Source of the DNA: Tumebacillus flagellatus
GTDB lineage: Bacteria; Bacillota; Bacilli; Tumebacillales; Tumebacillaceae
Length of the DNA: 64,000 nt
Direction of reading: 5' to 3'
Assembly: GCF_000714935.1 (NCBI RefSeq)
Contig: NZ_JMIR01000008.1
Span: 1-64,000 of the forward strand
The translations under genes were made by a program, and so were the position numbers. The notes under the pieces were generated by a model, which saw only the letters and a list, made by a program, of their open reading frames with translations, was not told where the DNA came from and did not search any database. Below, one piece after another: positions 34,705 through 45,638 of the stretch. Positions within the stretch are counted from its first letter, which is position 1. Every line of letters starts with the position of its first letter.

Positions 34705-36561
<1,857 letters not shown>

Positions 36562-36578
36562 GAAATGAGTGAGCGCTC

Positions 36579-37694
36579 GTGAGCAAACGAGATTATTATG
36601 AAGTCCTCGGGGTCGGCAAAGAAGCCTCCCCCGAGGAGATCAAAAAGGCGTATCGCAAACTTGCGCGCCAATACCACCCGGACGTGAACAAGGAAGACCC
36701 GAACGCAGGCGAGAAGTTCAAGGAAGTCACCGAAGCGTACGAGAACTTGTCCGACTCCGACAAGCGCGCCCGCTACGACCGCTTCGGCCACCAAGACCCG
36801 AACCAGTTCGGGGGCGGAGGCGGAGGCGGCGGGTTCGGCGACTTCGGAGACATCTTTGACATGTTCTTCGGCGGAGGCGGCGGCCGCGGCCAACGCAACG
36901 GTCCGCAGCGCGGGCAAGACTTGCAATACCAGATGCAAGTCGAGTTCAAGGAAGCGGCGTTCGGCGTCGAGAAAACGATCGAGATTCCCCGTTGGGAAGA
37001 GTGTGACACCTGCAACGGCTCCGGCGCGAAACCGGGCACCAACGTCTCCACCTGTCAGACTTGTAACGGCAGCGGGCAACAGGAACAGATCGTCAACACG
37101 CCGCTCGGCCGCATGGTCAACCGGACGACCTGCCGCACGTGCGGCGGTTCCGGCAAGAAGATCGAGCAAAAGTGCGGCAGCTGTCACGGTGAAGGCAAAG
37201 TCCGCCGCCGTCGTCAGATCAAAGTCAACGTCCCGGCGGGCGTTGACACGGGCAACCGCATCCGCATCTCCGGCGCCGGGGAAGCGGGCACCAAGGGCGG
37301 GCCGGCCGGCGACTTGTTCGTCGTCATCGTCGTGCGCGACCACGATTTCTTCGAGCGCGAGGGTTCGGACGTGCACTGCGAAGTGCCGTTGACGTTCGTG
37401 CAAGCGGCGCTTGGCGACGAGATCGAAGTGCCGACCATCGACGGCAAAGTGAAGCTGCGCATCCCGGAAGGCACGCAGACCGGCAAGGAGTTCCGCCTGC
37501 GCGGGCAGGGCATTCCGATGCTCAACCGCAACAGCATGCGGGGCGACCAGTATGTGCGCGTCGTCGTCGTCACCCCGACGTCGCTCACCGACAAACAAAA
37601 AGAACTGCTTCGCGATCTGGCCTCGACGATGGGCGAAGAAACCCACGAACAGCAACGCACGCTGTTCGACAAGTTGAAAGACTTGCTGCGCTAA
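36579..37694 (+). CDS. dnaJ: Molecular chaperone DnaJ
   Basis: 371 residues from GTG 36579; the ribosome site is weak, so coupling to dnaK is likely. The J-domain has the HPD motif ([10 protein letters not shown]) and is followed by a Gly-rich linker. The four zinc repeats [24 protein letters not shown] and CGSCHGEG and the C-terminal substrate-binding domains follow. This is the full type I DnaJ layout. It stimulates DnaK ATPase and delivers substrates. A long terminator follows and closes the heat-shock operon. Confidence 0.98.
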   Translation: MSKRDYYEVLGVGKEASPEEIKKAYRKLARQYHPDVNKEDPNAGEKFKEVTEAYENLSDSDKRARYDRFGHQDPNQFGGGGGGGGFGDFGDIFDMFFGGGGGRGQRNGPQRGQDLQYQMQVEFKEAAFGVEKTIEIPRWEECDTCNGSGAKPGTNVSTCQTCNGSGQQEQIVNTPLGRMVNRTTCRTCGGSGKKIEQKCGSCHGEGKVRRRRQIKVNVPAGVDTGNRIRISGAGEAGTKGGPAGDLFVVIVVRDHDFFEREGSDVHCEVPLTFVQAALGDEIEVPTIDGKVKLRIPEGTQTGKEFRLRGQGIPMLNRNSMRGDQYVRVVVVTPTSLTDKQKELLRDLASTMGEETHEQQRTLFDKLKDLLR

Positions 37695-37705
37695 GTTTTT
37701 ATCAA

Positions 37706-37766
37706 AAATCCACAGGGTAGGAACCCGCGGTTTGCGGGCATCCTATCACCTGTGGATTTATTTTTG
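37706..37766 (+). terminator. Terminator after dnaJ
   Basis: Outer 11-bp stem AAATCCACAGG (37706-37716) with CCTGTGGATTT (37749-37759), inner TAGGA/TCCTA and CCCGC/GCGGG pairs, then ATTTTT. Confidence 0.88.
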
Positions 37767-37845
37767 CAGGTATGGTATTTTTACTTTTGCATGTCAAAAA
37801 AATGCTTGTCAAAAATGGTCGAATGATCCCAAAGGGGGAAAATAG

Positions 37846-38781
37846 ATGCAGTGGGCGGAAGTGCAAGTGGAGACCTCCTCGGACGCAGTGGAGGCGGTGT
37901 CGGCGATTTTGGAGAGATACGGGGCGAACGGTGTCGTGCTGGAAGACAGCAACGACTTGACCCGCACGTGGGAAGACCGCTATGGCGAAATTTACGGGCT
38001 GAACCCGGCCGATTTTCCGGAATCGGGCGTGCGCGTGAAGGCGTATGTGGCGCTGGAGATCTGGCAGGACGAGATGAAAGAGCAGATTGCAAGCGACCTC
38101 AAAGGCTTGCAGGAGCTCGGCATCGCCCCGGGTCCCGCGACGGTGCAAGTGCGCATCGCCGATGAGGAAGAATGGGCGAACGAGTGGAAAAAATACTACC
38201 ACCCGGTGCAAGTGACCGACCGCTTGACGATCAAGCCGACGTGGGAAGAATATACTCCGCGCGAGGGCGAAGTGTTGATCGAACTCGACCCCGGCATGGC
38301 GTTTGGCACTGGCACGCATCCGACGACGAACTTGTGCATCCGCGTGTTGGATACGATCATCCAACCGGGCGACACGCTGGTCGACGTCGGCTGCGGCACG
38401 GGGATTCTCTCCATCGCCTGTGCGAAACTGGGGGCGGGAAGCGTGCTCGCTCTCGACCTCGACCCGGTGGCGGTGCAAGTGGCGCAAGAGAACGTCGAAC
38501 TCAATCAGGTGGCGGACAAAATCACCGTCCGCGCCAACGATTTGCTCAAGGGCGTCGACGAGAAGTTTGACATCGTCGTCGCCAACATCCTCGCCGAGAT
38601 CATCTTGCTGATGGTCGCCTCCGCGCGCGAGGTGCTCAAACCGGACGGCACGTTTATCACGTCGGGCATCATTTCCGAAAAAGCCGACCTCGTGCGCGCG
38701 GAGCTCGAAGCGCAAGGGTTCCGGGTTGTGGACAAAATCACGGAAGACGACTGGGTCGCTTTCGTCGCCAAACTGGCGTAA
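37846..38781 (+). CDS. prmA: Ribosomal protein L11 methyltransferase
   Basis: 311 residues, ATG 37846 after AAAGGGGGA. The N-terminal substrate-binding domain begins WAEVQVETSSDAVEAVSAIL. The SAM domain shows LVDVGCGTGILSIACAKLGA, VLALDLDPVAVQVAQENV and VVANILAEIILLM with the conserved NILA, plus the GTGTHPTT motif. PrmA trimethylates L11 in the cytoplasm. It follows dnaJ in the usual Bacillota order and is followed by rsmE. Confidence 0.97.
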   Translation: MQWAEVQVETSSDAVEAVSAILERYGANGVVLEDSNDLTRTWEDRYGEIYGLNPADFPESGVRVKAYVALEIWQDEMKEQIASDLKGLQELGIAPGPATVQVRIADEEEWANEWKKYYHPVQVTDRLTIKPTWEEYTPREGEVLIELDPGMAFGTGTHPTTNLCIRVLDTIIQPGDTLVDVGCGTGILSIACAKLGAGSVLALDLDPVAVQVAQENVELNQVADKITVRANDLLKGVDEKFDIVVANILAEIILLMVASAREVLKPDGTFITSGIISEKADLVRAELEAQGFRVVDKITEDDWVAFVAKLA

Positions 38782-38799
38782 CACAAAGGGGGGTCCTCT

Positions 38800-39543
38800 G
38801 TGCAACGGTATTTCGTACAGCCGGACGCAATCGCGGACGGACGCGTCACGATCACGGGGGACGATGTCAAGCACATCGTCCGGGTCATGCGCATGGAAGC
38901 GGGAGAGGAAGTCATCGTCTGTGACGGCCTCGGCCGCGCCTTCCGCGTGGAGCTGACCGACCTCGGCGACAGTTCCGTCGAGGCGAACATCGTCGAAGAG
39001 CTCGCCCAATCTCCGGAACCCGCAGTAAAAATTACCTTGGCGCAAGGGCTGCCCAAGGGTGATAAAATGGAGTTGATCGTCCAAAAGGGCACCGAAGTCG
39101 GGATCGCCCGCTTCCTGCCTGTGGACATGGCGCGCTGCGTCGTGCAGTACGACGCCAAGAAGGAAGCCAAGCGCCGCGAGCGCTGGCAGAAAATCGCCAA
39201 AGAAGCGGCGGAGCAAGCCCATCGCAACTTGATCCCGTCGATTGGCGAACCGATGAGTTTCAAACAAGTGATGAGCTCTCTTGACGGATTCGACCTCGTA
39301 GTCGTACCCTACGAAGGAGAAAAAGCAAGGAGCTTGCGCGAAGTTTTGGCGGACGCTCCCGACGCCCGGCACATCTGCGTGCTGATCGGGCCGGAGGGCG
39401 GCATCGCCGATGCAGAGATTGAAACGGCTCTGAGCAAAGGGGCGTTGCCCGTGACGCTCGGACCTCGTATATTGCGCACGGAAACGGCCGGTTTGGTGGC
39501 CGCGACTTGCATTTACTATCACTATGGCGAGATGGGAGGTTGA
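38800..39543 (+). CDS. rsmE: 16S rRNA (uracil1498-N3)-methyltransferase RsmE
   Basis: 247 residues from GTG 38800 with AAAGGGGGG upstream. An N-terminal PUA-like domain (RYFVQPDAIADGRVTI) is followed by the SPOUT knot domain with KGTEVGIARFLPV, KEAAEQAHRNLIP, IGPEGGIADAEIETA and LGPRILRTETAGL. It methylates U1498 of 16S rRNA. It lies 18 bases after prmA and 4 bases before the mtaB start, so the three form one operon. Confidence 0.97.
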   Translation: MQRYFVQPDAIADGRVTITGDDVKHIVRVMRMEAGEEVIVCDGLGRAFRVELTDLGDSSVEANIVEELAQSPEPAVKITLAQGLPKGDKMELIVQKGTEVGIARFLPVDMARCVVQYDAKKEAKRRERWQKIAKEAAEQAHRNLIPSIGEPMSFKQVMSSLDGFDLVVVPYEGEKARSLREVLADAPDARHICVLIGPEGGIADAEIETALSKGALPVTLGPRILRTETAGLVAATCIYYHYGEMGG

Positions 39544-39547
39544 ACGA

Positions 39548-40927
39548 ATGAGCACCGTTGCTTTTCACACGTTGGGTTGCAAAGTCAACTCGTATGATAC
39601 CGAAGCGATCTGGCATCTGTTCCATGACAAAGGCTGGACGCAAGTGGATTTTGAGGACATGGCCGACTGCTATATCATCAACACTTGCACCGTCACCAAC
39701 ACGGGGGATAAGAAATCCCGCCAGATGATCCGCCGCGCGATTCGCCGCAACCCGGACGCGACCATCGTTGTCACGGGCTGTTACGCACAGGTGGCACCGG
39801 ATGAAATTTTGGAGATTCCGGGTGTTGACCTCGTCATCGGGACGCAGGGTCGGGAGAAGATTCTGGAGTATGTGGAACGCGCGCAAGAGGAGAAGAACCC
39901 GTTTAAAGTGGTGTCTTCCGTTCGCAAACAGCGCGAGTTCGAGGAATTGGACGTGCCGTACTTCAACGACCGCACCCGCGCGTCGCTGAAGATTCAGGAA
40001 GGATGTAACAACTTCTGCACGTTCTGTATTATCCCGTACTCCCGCGGCTTCATTCGCAGCCGTCAGCCGGAGAACGTGATCCGCCAAGCGAAGAAACTGG
40101 TGGAAGCGGGCTATTACGAGATCGTCCTGACCGGGATTCACACCGGCGGGTACGGCGACGACTTGGAGAACTACAACCTCGCCGACCTGCTGCGCGAGTT
40201 GGAAGAGAAAGTGCCGGACCTGCGCCGCATCCGCATCTCGTCGATCGAAGCGTCGGAGCTCGATGACAAGATGATCGAAGTGATGACGAACTCCAAGAAG
40301 ATCGTTCGTCACCTTCACATTCCGCTGCAAGCCGGATCGAACCGCGTGTTGGACCGCATGAACCGCAAGTACACCATCGAGGAGTTTGCGGAAGCGCTGC
40401 GCAAAGTGCGCGGGGCGTTGGGCGATGTGGCGATCACGTCGGACGTGATCGTCGGCTTCCCGGGCGAGACGGTCGAAGACTTTGAATGCACGTACAACTT
40501 CATCAAGGACCAGGAGTTTGCCGACTTGCATGTCTTCCCGTACTCCCGCCGCAACTTCACGCCGGCCGCGAAGTACAAGGACCAACTGACCGAGCGCGAG
40601 AAGGAAGCGCGCGTGAACCGACTGATTCAGTTGGCGAACACGCTGCAAGTGAAATACTCGACTCGTTTCTTGGGCGATGTGTTGGAAGTGATTCCGGAAG
40701 AGCGCGACGAGAACGGGCAGTTGATCGGGTACACCGACAACTACATCAAAGTCGCGTTTGACGGCGGCGATGAACTGCTCGGCGAAGTGTGCGCCGTGCG
40801 CCTCGACGCAGCCGGTCCGGAAGTGTCGAACGGCATGTTCGTGGAGCGCCTGACCTTCACGGAAAAACAGGCGGCTCCGATCGAGGAAGGCCCGTTTGCG
40901 GGCGCGATGGAGTTGGAAGTGCTGTAA
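39548..40927 (+). CDS. mtaB: tRNA t6A37 methylthiotransferase MtaB
   Basis: 459 residues from ATG 39548, with GGGAGGT upstream. The N-terminal MTTase domain has TLGCKVNSYDTEAIW, NTCTVTNTGDKKSR and VTGCYAQ, whose three Cys hold the auxiliary cluster. The radical-SAM centre is CNNFCTFCIIP, followed by FIRSRQPENVIRQ and VGFPGETVEDF, and a C-terminal TRAM domain. MtaB converts t6A37 to ms2t6A37 in tRNAs reading ANN codons. A terminator follows. Confidence 0.97.
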   Translation: MSTVAFHTLGCKVNSYDTEAIWHLFHDKGWTQVDFEDMADCYIINTCTVTNTGDKKSRQMIRRAIRRNPDATIVVTGCYAQVAPDEILEIPGVDLVIGTQGREKILEYVERAQEEKNPFKVVSSVRKQREFEELDVPYFNDRTRASLKIQEGCNNFCTFCIIPYSRGFIRSRQPENVIRQAKKLVEAGYYEIVLTGIHTGGYGDDLENYNLADLLRELEEKVPDLRRIRISSIEASELDDKMIEVMTNSKKIVRHLHIPLQAGSNRVLDRMNRKYTIEEFAEALRKVRGALGDVAITSDVIVGFPGETVEDFECTYNFIKDQEFADLHVFPYSRRNFTPAAKYKDQLTEREKEARVNRLIQLANTLQVKYSTRFLGDVLEVIPEERDENGQLIGYTDNYIKVAFDGGDELLGEVCAVRLDAAGPEVSNGMFVERLTFTEKQAAPIEEGPFAGAMELEVL

Positions 40928-40944
40928 GAGGGTAAAAACGAATG

Positions 40945-40982
40945 AATCCCCCGGACAGGAGACTGTGCGGGGGATTTTTTTG
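40945..40982 (+). terminator. Terminator after mtaB
   Basis: AATCCCCC (40945-40952) pairs with GGGGGATT (40969-40976), followed by T7. Confidence 0.88.
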
Positions 40983-41035
40983 TGTTTTTTACGTGCAGAT
41001 GGAGTAGGGGACGAAGAGCGACGGGCGACGAGGGG

Positions 41036-41842
41036 TTATTTCGAGAGTTGGTGGATGAGGCGGTTTTGTTGTTTGGAGCGTTTCCAGAGTTGTTTTTGGC
41101 TGAGACGGACTTCGTGGAGCATCTCTTCGTGTTGGTAGACTTTGTGCAGGGTGAACTCTTCGGATTGGCGGAGTTCGTACACGTCATGGTCGTGTTCGAG
41201 CACCATCCCGACCATCGTGTTCCAATCCTCCGACATCTCCCGCACCACTCCGACGATCTCGCGAAGGGGATCTTTTTCGAACAAGCCCTTCACCGCGTCT
41301 TGGACGGCGGTTTGCACCGCTTCTTTCAAGTCGTCCTTGGTGACCATGACATGCTTGATGATCGCTATGTCTTCTTGTAACTGGTTCTGATTAGTCTCCA
41401 ATTGATCAATCTTCGTCTCAAACTTGTCCATCTTGACCTCGAACCGATCCATTCGTCCTTCGAATTTATCCATTCGATTATCAAACTTATCCATCCGATC
41501 ATAGATCCCGGCTTCGAACTGGCACATCCGAGTTTCCATCTTAGCCTCGTACTGGTCCATCCGGTTTTCCATCTTGGTTTCAAACTGTTCGATCCGGGTT
41601 TCCATCTTGGCTTCGAACTGGTCTAACCTGCTTTCGATCTTCTCTTCGAAGTTGTCCATTCGAATGGAAAGGCCGTCAATTTGACCTTGCATGCGGCATT
41701 GACTTGCTTCCATCCGCTCCATCCGTTTGTCCAGCCCTGTGATCTGTGCGCCCTGGTATTCGGAACGCTCCAGCAGCACGCGCAGAATTTGGTTCATCTC
41801 CGACAGTTGGGTCTCGATGTTGGGTTGCATCGGGTTTCTCAT
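41036..41842 (-). CDS. Coiled-coil protein with 11-residue then 7-residue tandem repeats
   Basis: 268 residues from ATG 41842 (GAGAGAGG immediately upstream; Met5 is a possible alternative). Residues 72-115 are four 11-residue units of the type RxDQFEAKMET. Residues 116-150 switch to five 7-residue units of the type RMDKFEx. Both periods keep hydrophobic residues on one helix face, so a long coiled coil changing from hendecad to heptad twist is predicted. The C-terminal third (KEAVQTAVQDAVKGLFEK; LVLEHDHDVYELRQ-like EHDHDVYELRQ) is helical and not repetitive. There are no membrane segments and no signal. I do not recognise a named family; phage- or cell-cortex-type scaffold proteins look similar. 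Confidence 0.7.
   Translation of the reverse strand: MRNPMQPNIETQLSEMNQILRVLLERSEYQGAQITGLDKRMERMEASQCRMQGQIDGLSIRMDNFEEKIESRLDQFEAKMETRIEQFETKMENRMDQYEAKMETRMCQFEAGIYDRMDKFDNRMDKFEGRMDRFEVKMDKFETKIDQLETNQNQLQEDIAIIKHVMVTKDDLKEAVQTAVQDAVKGLFEKDPLREIVGVVREMSEDWNTMVGMVLEHDHDVYELRQSEEFTLHKVYQHEEMLHEVRLSQKQLWKRSKQQNRLIHQLSK
41393..41629 (-). repeat. 33-base and 21-base tandem repeats within the coiled-coil gene
   Basis: Four imperfect 33-base units (encoding 11 residues each) adjoin five imperfect 21-base units (7 residues each), giving nine copies of an Arg/Lys-Met-Asp/Glu-x-Phe-Glu theme. Confidence 0.75.
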
Positions 41843-41967
41843 CCTCTCTCAATTCTTCAACTGCGTAATAACTTGTCCGCATTTGAAACGTTACCACAAC
41901 TTCAAAACCCTTGCCTAGCCCTTAAATGAATTCCCCGGATTCTCAACCTCTGCTGTTGGGCAAAATA

Positions 41968-41976
41968 TGCTATAGT
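41968..41976 (+). promoter_or_regulatory. Possible extended -10 promoter of deoC
   Basis: TGCTATAGT fits TGnTATAAT with one mismatch, 64 bases before deoC. No clear -35. Confidence 0.35.
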
Positions 41977-42040
41977 GAATAAGATTGTGGCAACACCTCT
42001 CGTTTTTACCACCTGTTTTTAACGCTAGGAGGAACCCTGC

Positions 42041-42796
42041 ATGCAACAAATCATCGAATCTGCACGCGCCGCCGTCCGCGACGCGATCGGCTTTACCCAC
42101 GAACCGACCGGCACCTTCACCCAAATCCCGGTGGAGAAAGTCGCTTCGATCATCGACCACACCCTGCTCAAACCGGAAGCCACCCCGGAGCAGATCGACA
42201 AACTCTGCGCCGAAGCCGCACAATACAAGTTTGCCTCCGTCTGCGTCAACCCGGTCTACGTCGCCCGCTGCGCCAAAAATCTCGCGGGCACCGACGTGAA
42301 AGTCTGCACCGTCATCGGGTTCCCGCTGGGCGCAAACACCAAGGAAGTCAAGGCGTTTGAAGCCCAAAACGCCGTCGCAAACGGCGCGCACGAAGTCGAC
42401 ATGGTCATCTCCAACGGCCTGCTTCGCGCCGGCGACATCAAAGCGGTCTACGAAGAGATCAAAGCGGTCGTCGACGCCGTCCCGAACACGCTGACCAAAG
42501 TGATCATCGAAACGTCGCTGCTCACCGACGAGCAAAAAGCGATCGCGTCCTTGCTCACGGTCGCCGCAGGTGCCGATTTCGTCAAAACGTCCACCGGCTT
42601 CTCGACCGGCGGCGCAACGGCAGAGGACGTCGCGCTCATGCGCGCTGTCGTCGGCCCGAACACGGGCGTGAAAGCATCGGGCGGCATCCGTTCGCTTGCC
42701 GACGCCAAAGCGGTCATGGAAGCAGGCGCCGACCGTCTCGGCTGCTCCGCCGGCGTCGCCATCGTCCAAGGACAAGTCTCCCAAGAGAACTACTAA
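42041..42796 (+). CDS. deoC: Deoxyribose-phosphate aldolase
   Basis: 251 residues, ATG 42041 after TAGGAGG. The class I aldolase signatures are [42 protein letters not shown] and [15 protein letters not shown], whose Lys forms the Schiff base. [13 protein letters not shown] supplies the proton-relay Lys. It splits 2-deoxyribose-5-phosphate into acetaldehyde and glyceraldehyde-3-phosphate. The N-terminus carries about 30 extra residues relative to B. subtilis DeoC (223 residues). It stands alone here, not with other deo genes; cdd lies 13 kb away. Confidence 0.97.
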   Translation: MQQIIESARAAVRDAIGFTHEPTGTFTQIPVEKVASIIDHTLLKPEATPEQIDKLCAEAAQYKFASVCVNPVYVARCAKNLAGTDVKVCTVIGFPLGANTKEVKAFEAQNAVANGAHEVDMVISNGLLRAGDIKAVYEEIKAVVDAVPNTLTKVIIETSLLTDEQKAIASLLTVAAGADFVKTSTGFSTGGATAEDVALMRAVVGPNTGVKASGGIRSLADAKAVMEAGADRLGCSAGVAIVQGQVSQENY

Positions 42797-42806
42797 GGCA
42801 CATAAG

Positions 42807-42840
42807 AAAAAAGCTCCCGTCCGCCAAAGGATCGGGAGCT
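42807..42840 (-). terminator. Terminator 1 for the minus-strand Na/Pi transporter gene
   Basis: AGCTCCCG (42812-42819) pairs with CGGGAGCT (42833-42840). The A run at 42807-42812 becomes a T run on the minus strand. It may also weakly stop deoC transcription. Confidence 0.65.
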
Positions 42841-42873
42841 CCCTACATAACCAGATTCTCTACGCCTGCTTAA

Positions 42874-42912
42874 CCAAAAGCTCCCAACCGCCAAGCGAAC
42901 GAGAGCTTTCTA
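42874..42912 (-). terminator. Terminator 2, near-copy of terminator 1
   Basis: AAAGCTC (42877-42883) pairs with GAGCTTT (42903-42909). Shared sequence with the hairpin at 42807 (AAAAGCTCCC, then CCGCCAA) suggests a local duplication; this one has a weaker stem. Confidence 0.45.
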
Positions 42913-42987
42913 CGATTCGTGACGCATTGTGTCTGACAAAGCCACCATAGGAGCAGCAGAAGAGCTTTGTGCAGAGCGCGTGCGTGC

Positions 42988-43923
42988 CTATGCTTTTTTT
43001 TCCGGCATGATCCAGCAGATCAGCTTGGCAAACCATTTCGTGAACGGCCAAACCGCCAGCGACGAAATCAAGTTGAACAGCAGATGCGAAGTCGCCACCT
43101 GCACGCCGATGTCTCCGCCAAACCAGCGGCACAGCGCGGCAAACCCGCTGATGAACGGCAGGAACGCCGCACCGCCCAGCACGTTTAAGATCACGTGCGC
43201 GAGGGCGACCCGCTTGGCGCCCAGCGGCGTGCCGATGGCGGCGATCACCGACGTGACCGTCGTCCCGATGTTGTTGCCGATGATGATCGCAATCGCGCCG
43301 TCCAGATCGACCAACCCTTGAGACGCCAGTACAATCGTCAGCATCGTCGTCGCCGTGCTCGACGTGATCAGCGCCGTCAACACGGCTCCGGCCAAGACGC
43401 CGAGCAGCGGGTGGTTGGACGAATACGCCAACACCTCGCGAAACCACGGCATCCCGGAGAGCGGAGCCAGCGCGCGCTCGATCAGCTCCAGCGCCAAGAA
43501 GATCGCGCCGAACCCGAGCACCGCGAGGCCGATGTACTTGTACTTCCCGCGCAGGAACACCGACAGAATCACGCCGAGGATGATTGCCGGGAGAAACAGT
43601 TGCGAAACGCCGATCGACAGCACTTGCGTCGTCACCGTCGTTCCGACATTCGACCCGAGAATCACACCGAGCGAATCGGCAAACGTCATCGCGCCGGCGC
43701 TGACCAACCCGATCGAGATGATCGTCACGCCGGCGCTGGAATGAATCAACGCCGTCAACACCGTTCCGGTCAGCAACCCGCGGGTCGGCGTTTTCACAAA
43801 GCGTTTGATGATCTGCGGCAGGCGGTCGACCGCCATGCGCTCCATGCCGGTCCGCATGATCCACATCCCGGCGAGAAACCCGCCCAAGCCCAATCCCAGC
43901 AAGAGCAGGGATTTCCACAGCAT
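42988..43923 (-). CDS. Na/Pi cotransporter family protein (YqeW-like)
   Basis: 311 residues from ATG 43923, where AGGAGGTGG lies 5 bases upstream; the longer frame to 43950 has no such site. At least eight hydrophobic segments. Two inverted repeats each carry the family QSS/SSS-type motif: TALIHSSAGVTIISIGLV with LGSNVGTTVTTQVL, and TALITSSTATTMLTIVLA with IGNNIGTTVTSVIA. Members couple phosphate movement to sodium. There is no C-terminal PhoU domain, unlike longer members. B. subtilis yqeW occupies the same chromosomal neighbourhood after mtaB. Confidence 0.9.
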   Translation of the reverse strand: MLWKSLLLLGLGLGGFLAGMWIMRTGMERMAVDRLPQIIKRFVKTPTRGLLTGTVLTALIHSSAGVTIISIGLVSAGAMTFADSLGVILGSNVGTTVTTQVLSIGVSQLFLPAIILGVILSVFLRGKYKYIGLAVLGFGAIFLALELIERALAPLSGMPWFREVLAYSSNHPLLGVLAGAVLTALITSSTATTMLTIVLASQGLVDLDGAIAIIIGNNIGTTVTSVIAAIGTPLGAKRVALAHVILNVLGGAAFLPFISGFAALCRWFGGDIGVQVATSHLLFNLISSLAVWPFTKWFAKLICWIMPEKKA

Positions 43924-43982
43924 ACGTTCCACCTCCTGGGACAAACTCACATACTAACGTGTATGCGAAGGAGACAACTTCT

Positions 43983-45194
43983 ATGGCAACCATCATTTTG
44001 AACAAAAAGCGCAAAAAGCGCCTCGAAGCAGGAAACCCGTGGGTCTTCAACAACGAAATCGACCGTATGGAAGGCGAAGCAGAGCCGGGCGAGATCGTCG
44101 ATGTGCACGACCATCGCGGCGCGTTCCTCGCCCGTGGCTATTACAACCCGAAATCGCAAATCACCGTGCGCGTGATGACGTACACGCCGGGGCAGGAGAT
44201 CGACCAGGAGTTTTTTACGAAGCGCGTGCAGGAGTGCTACAACTACCGCCGCCGCTTCGTGGATTCGGACTCGTTCCGCCTGATCTACGGCGAAGCGGAC
44301 TTCTTGCCGGGCCTCGTCGTGGACAAGTTCGCCGACGTGCTTGTCCTGCAAATTCTGTCCTTGGGCATGGAGGTCCGCAAAGAGTTGATCCTGAACGCCC
44401 TCAAGGACGTGCTGAATCCGAAAGCGATCTACGAGCGCAGCGACGTCAGCGTCCGGAAACTGGAAGGCTTGGAAGAGCGCACGGGCCTGTTGCACGGGGA
44501 ATTGGAAGGCGATGTGGTGATTGAAGAAAACGGTCTGAAAATGCTCGTCGACGTGGTCGGCGGGCAGAAGACCGGGTACTTTTTTGACCAGCGCGAAAAC
44601 CGCGCGAGCATCCGCGACCTCGTCAAACAAAGCGTGGAGGGGGAAGCGGGGAAAGCGTCCGTCTTGGAATGCTTCTCGCACACCGGCTCGTTTACGGTGC
44701 ACGCCGCCGCGTTCGGCGCACAGACCATCACGACGCTCGACATCTCCGAGCACGCCATCGACACGGCGATTCGCAACGTCGAGTTGAACGGATTTGAAGA
44801 CAAAGCCGATTTCGAGTTCGTCGTGGCGGACGCGTTTGAACAGCTGCGCGAATGGGAGCGGGAAAAACGGCAGTGGGACGTCGTCATCCTCGACCCGCCG
44901 GCGTTTGCCAAAAACAAAGGCGCCGTGCCGGGCGCGATTCGCGGGTATAAGGAAATCAACTTGCGCGGGATGAAGTTGGTCAAGGAAGGCGGCTTCCTCG
45001 TCACGGCGTCCTGCTCGTACCATATGCACCCCGATCTGTTCCTCGAAACGATCGCCGACGCGGCGCTGGACGCCAGAAAAATTTTGCGGCTGGTGGAATA
45101 TCGCACCGCCGGCAAGGACCATCCTAAATTACACGGGATGGAGGAGAACAACTACCTCAAATTTGCGGTGTTTGAAGTCCGAAGCCGCCGCTAA
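43983..45194 (+). CDS. rlmI: Class I SAM-dependent rRNA methyltransferase (RlmI-like, 23S m5C)
   Basis: 403 residues from ATG 43983, with GAAGGAGA 9 bases upstream. An N-terminal PUA domain (LNKKRKKRLEAGNPWVFNN) precedes the methyltransferase domain with KTGYFFDQRENR, VLECFSHTGSFTVHAAAFGA and DVVILDPPAFAKNKG. The SCSYHM motif contains the catalytic Cys. RlmI methylates C1962 of 23S rRNA in E. coli; the exact base here is inferred. It is divergent from the Na/Pi transporter gene. Confidence 0.9.
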   Translation: MATIILNKKRKKRLEAGNPWVFNNEIDRMEGEAEPGEIVDVHDHRGAFLARGYYNPKSQITVRVMTYTPGQEIDQEFFTKRVQECYNYRRRFVDSDSFRLIYGEADFLPGLVVDKFADVLVLQILSLGMEVRKELILNALKDVLNPKAIYERSDVSVRKLEGLEERTGLLHGELEGDVVIEENGLKMLVDVVGGQKTGYFFDQRENRASIRDLVKQSVEGEAGKASVLECFSHTGSFTVHAAAFGAQTITTLDISEHAIDTAIRNVELNGFEDKADFEFVVADAFEQLREWEREKRQWDVVILDPPAFAKNKGAVPGAIRGYKEINLRGMKLVKEGGFLVTASCSYHMHPDLFLETIADAALDARKILRLVEYRTAGKDHPKLHGMEENNYLKFAVFEVRSRR

Positions 45195-45284
45195 TTGATG
45201 GAAAACATCCGGACGCGGGAGGAGAAAGCGATCTCCCCATCGAAGTATTGGAGTGCCAAAGAAGAACAACAGGCAGAAGAGTGT

Positions 45285-45313
45285 TTTACTTTTCATTGCT
45301 GTTGGCTTATAAT
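45285..45313 (+). promoter_or_regulatory. Upstream promoter of rpsU-yqeY
   Basis: TTTACT (45285-45290), 17 bases, TATAAT (45308-45313); the -10 is perfect. Lies in the 251-base gap before rpsU, which otherwise holds a second promoter and an untranslated leader. Confidence 0.5.
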
Positions 45314-45340
45314 GATTGGGTACTTCGTTGGGTCCCTCAG

Positions 45341-45370
45341 TTGACATAGTTTTACTTGGTATATTATAAT
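45341..45370 (+). promoter_or_regulatory. Main sigma-A promoter of rpsU-yqeY
   Basis: TTGACA (45341-45346), 18 bases, TATAAT (45365-45370): both hexamers perfect. The transcript starts about 70 bases before rpsU. Confidence 0.85.
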
Positions 45371-45445
45371 GTTCTCTGACGGATTCTCGTTATTTGCCGT
45401 ATGTTTTTCTCGGCTGATGTTGCTTGGCGGAGGGAGGGAAATCAA

Positions 45446-45622
45446 ATGTCTGAAGTCAAGGTTCGTAAAAATGAATCTTTAGATAGCGCACTTCGTAGAT
45501 TTAAGCGTGCAACCGCTAAGGATGGCATCCTCGCGGAAGTCAAAAAACGCAAACATTACGAAAAGCCCAGCGTAGCCCGCAAGAAAAAGTCCGAGGCTGC
45601 CCGCAAGAAGAAGAAATACTAA
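45446..45622 (+). CDS. rpsU: 30S ribosomal protein S21
   Basis: 58 residues from ATG 45446 after GGAGGGAGGG; the frame extends 15 codons upstream without a start site. The sequence begins [20 protein letters not shown] and ends in a Lys-rich tail, the invariant S21 pattern. S21 joins the 30S platform late and affects translation initiation. It is followed by yqeY after 16 bases. Two strong promoters precede it. Confidence 0.98.
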   Translation: MSEVKVRKNESLDSALRRFKRATAKDGILAEVKKRKHYEKPSVARKKKSEAARKKKKY

Positions 45623-45638
45623 GGAGGACCTTTGAGTC

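Noticed and set aside
37702..39555. 617-codon minus-strand open frame
   Set aside because: Antisense to prmA and rsmE. No domain pattern.
41882..41906. Catabolite-response-element-like TGAAACGTTACCA with TTTGAA/TTCAAA arms
   Set aside because: One base shorter than the cre consensus, and the arms are only 6 bp. Not strong enough to call.
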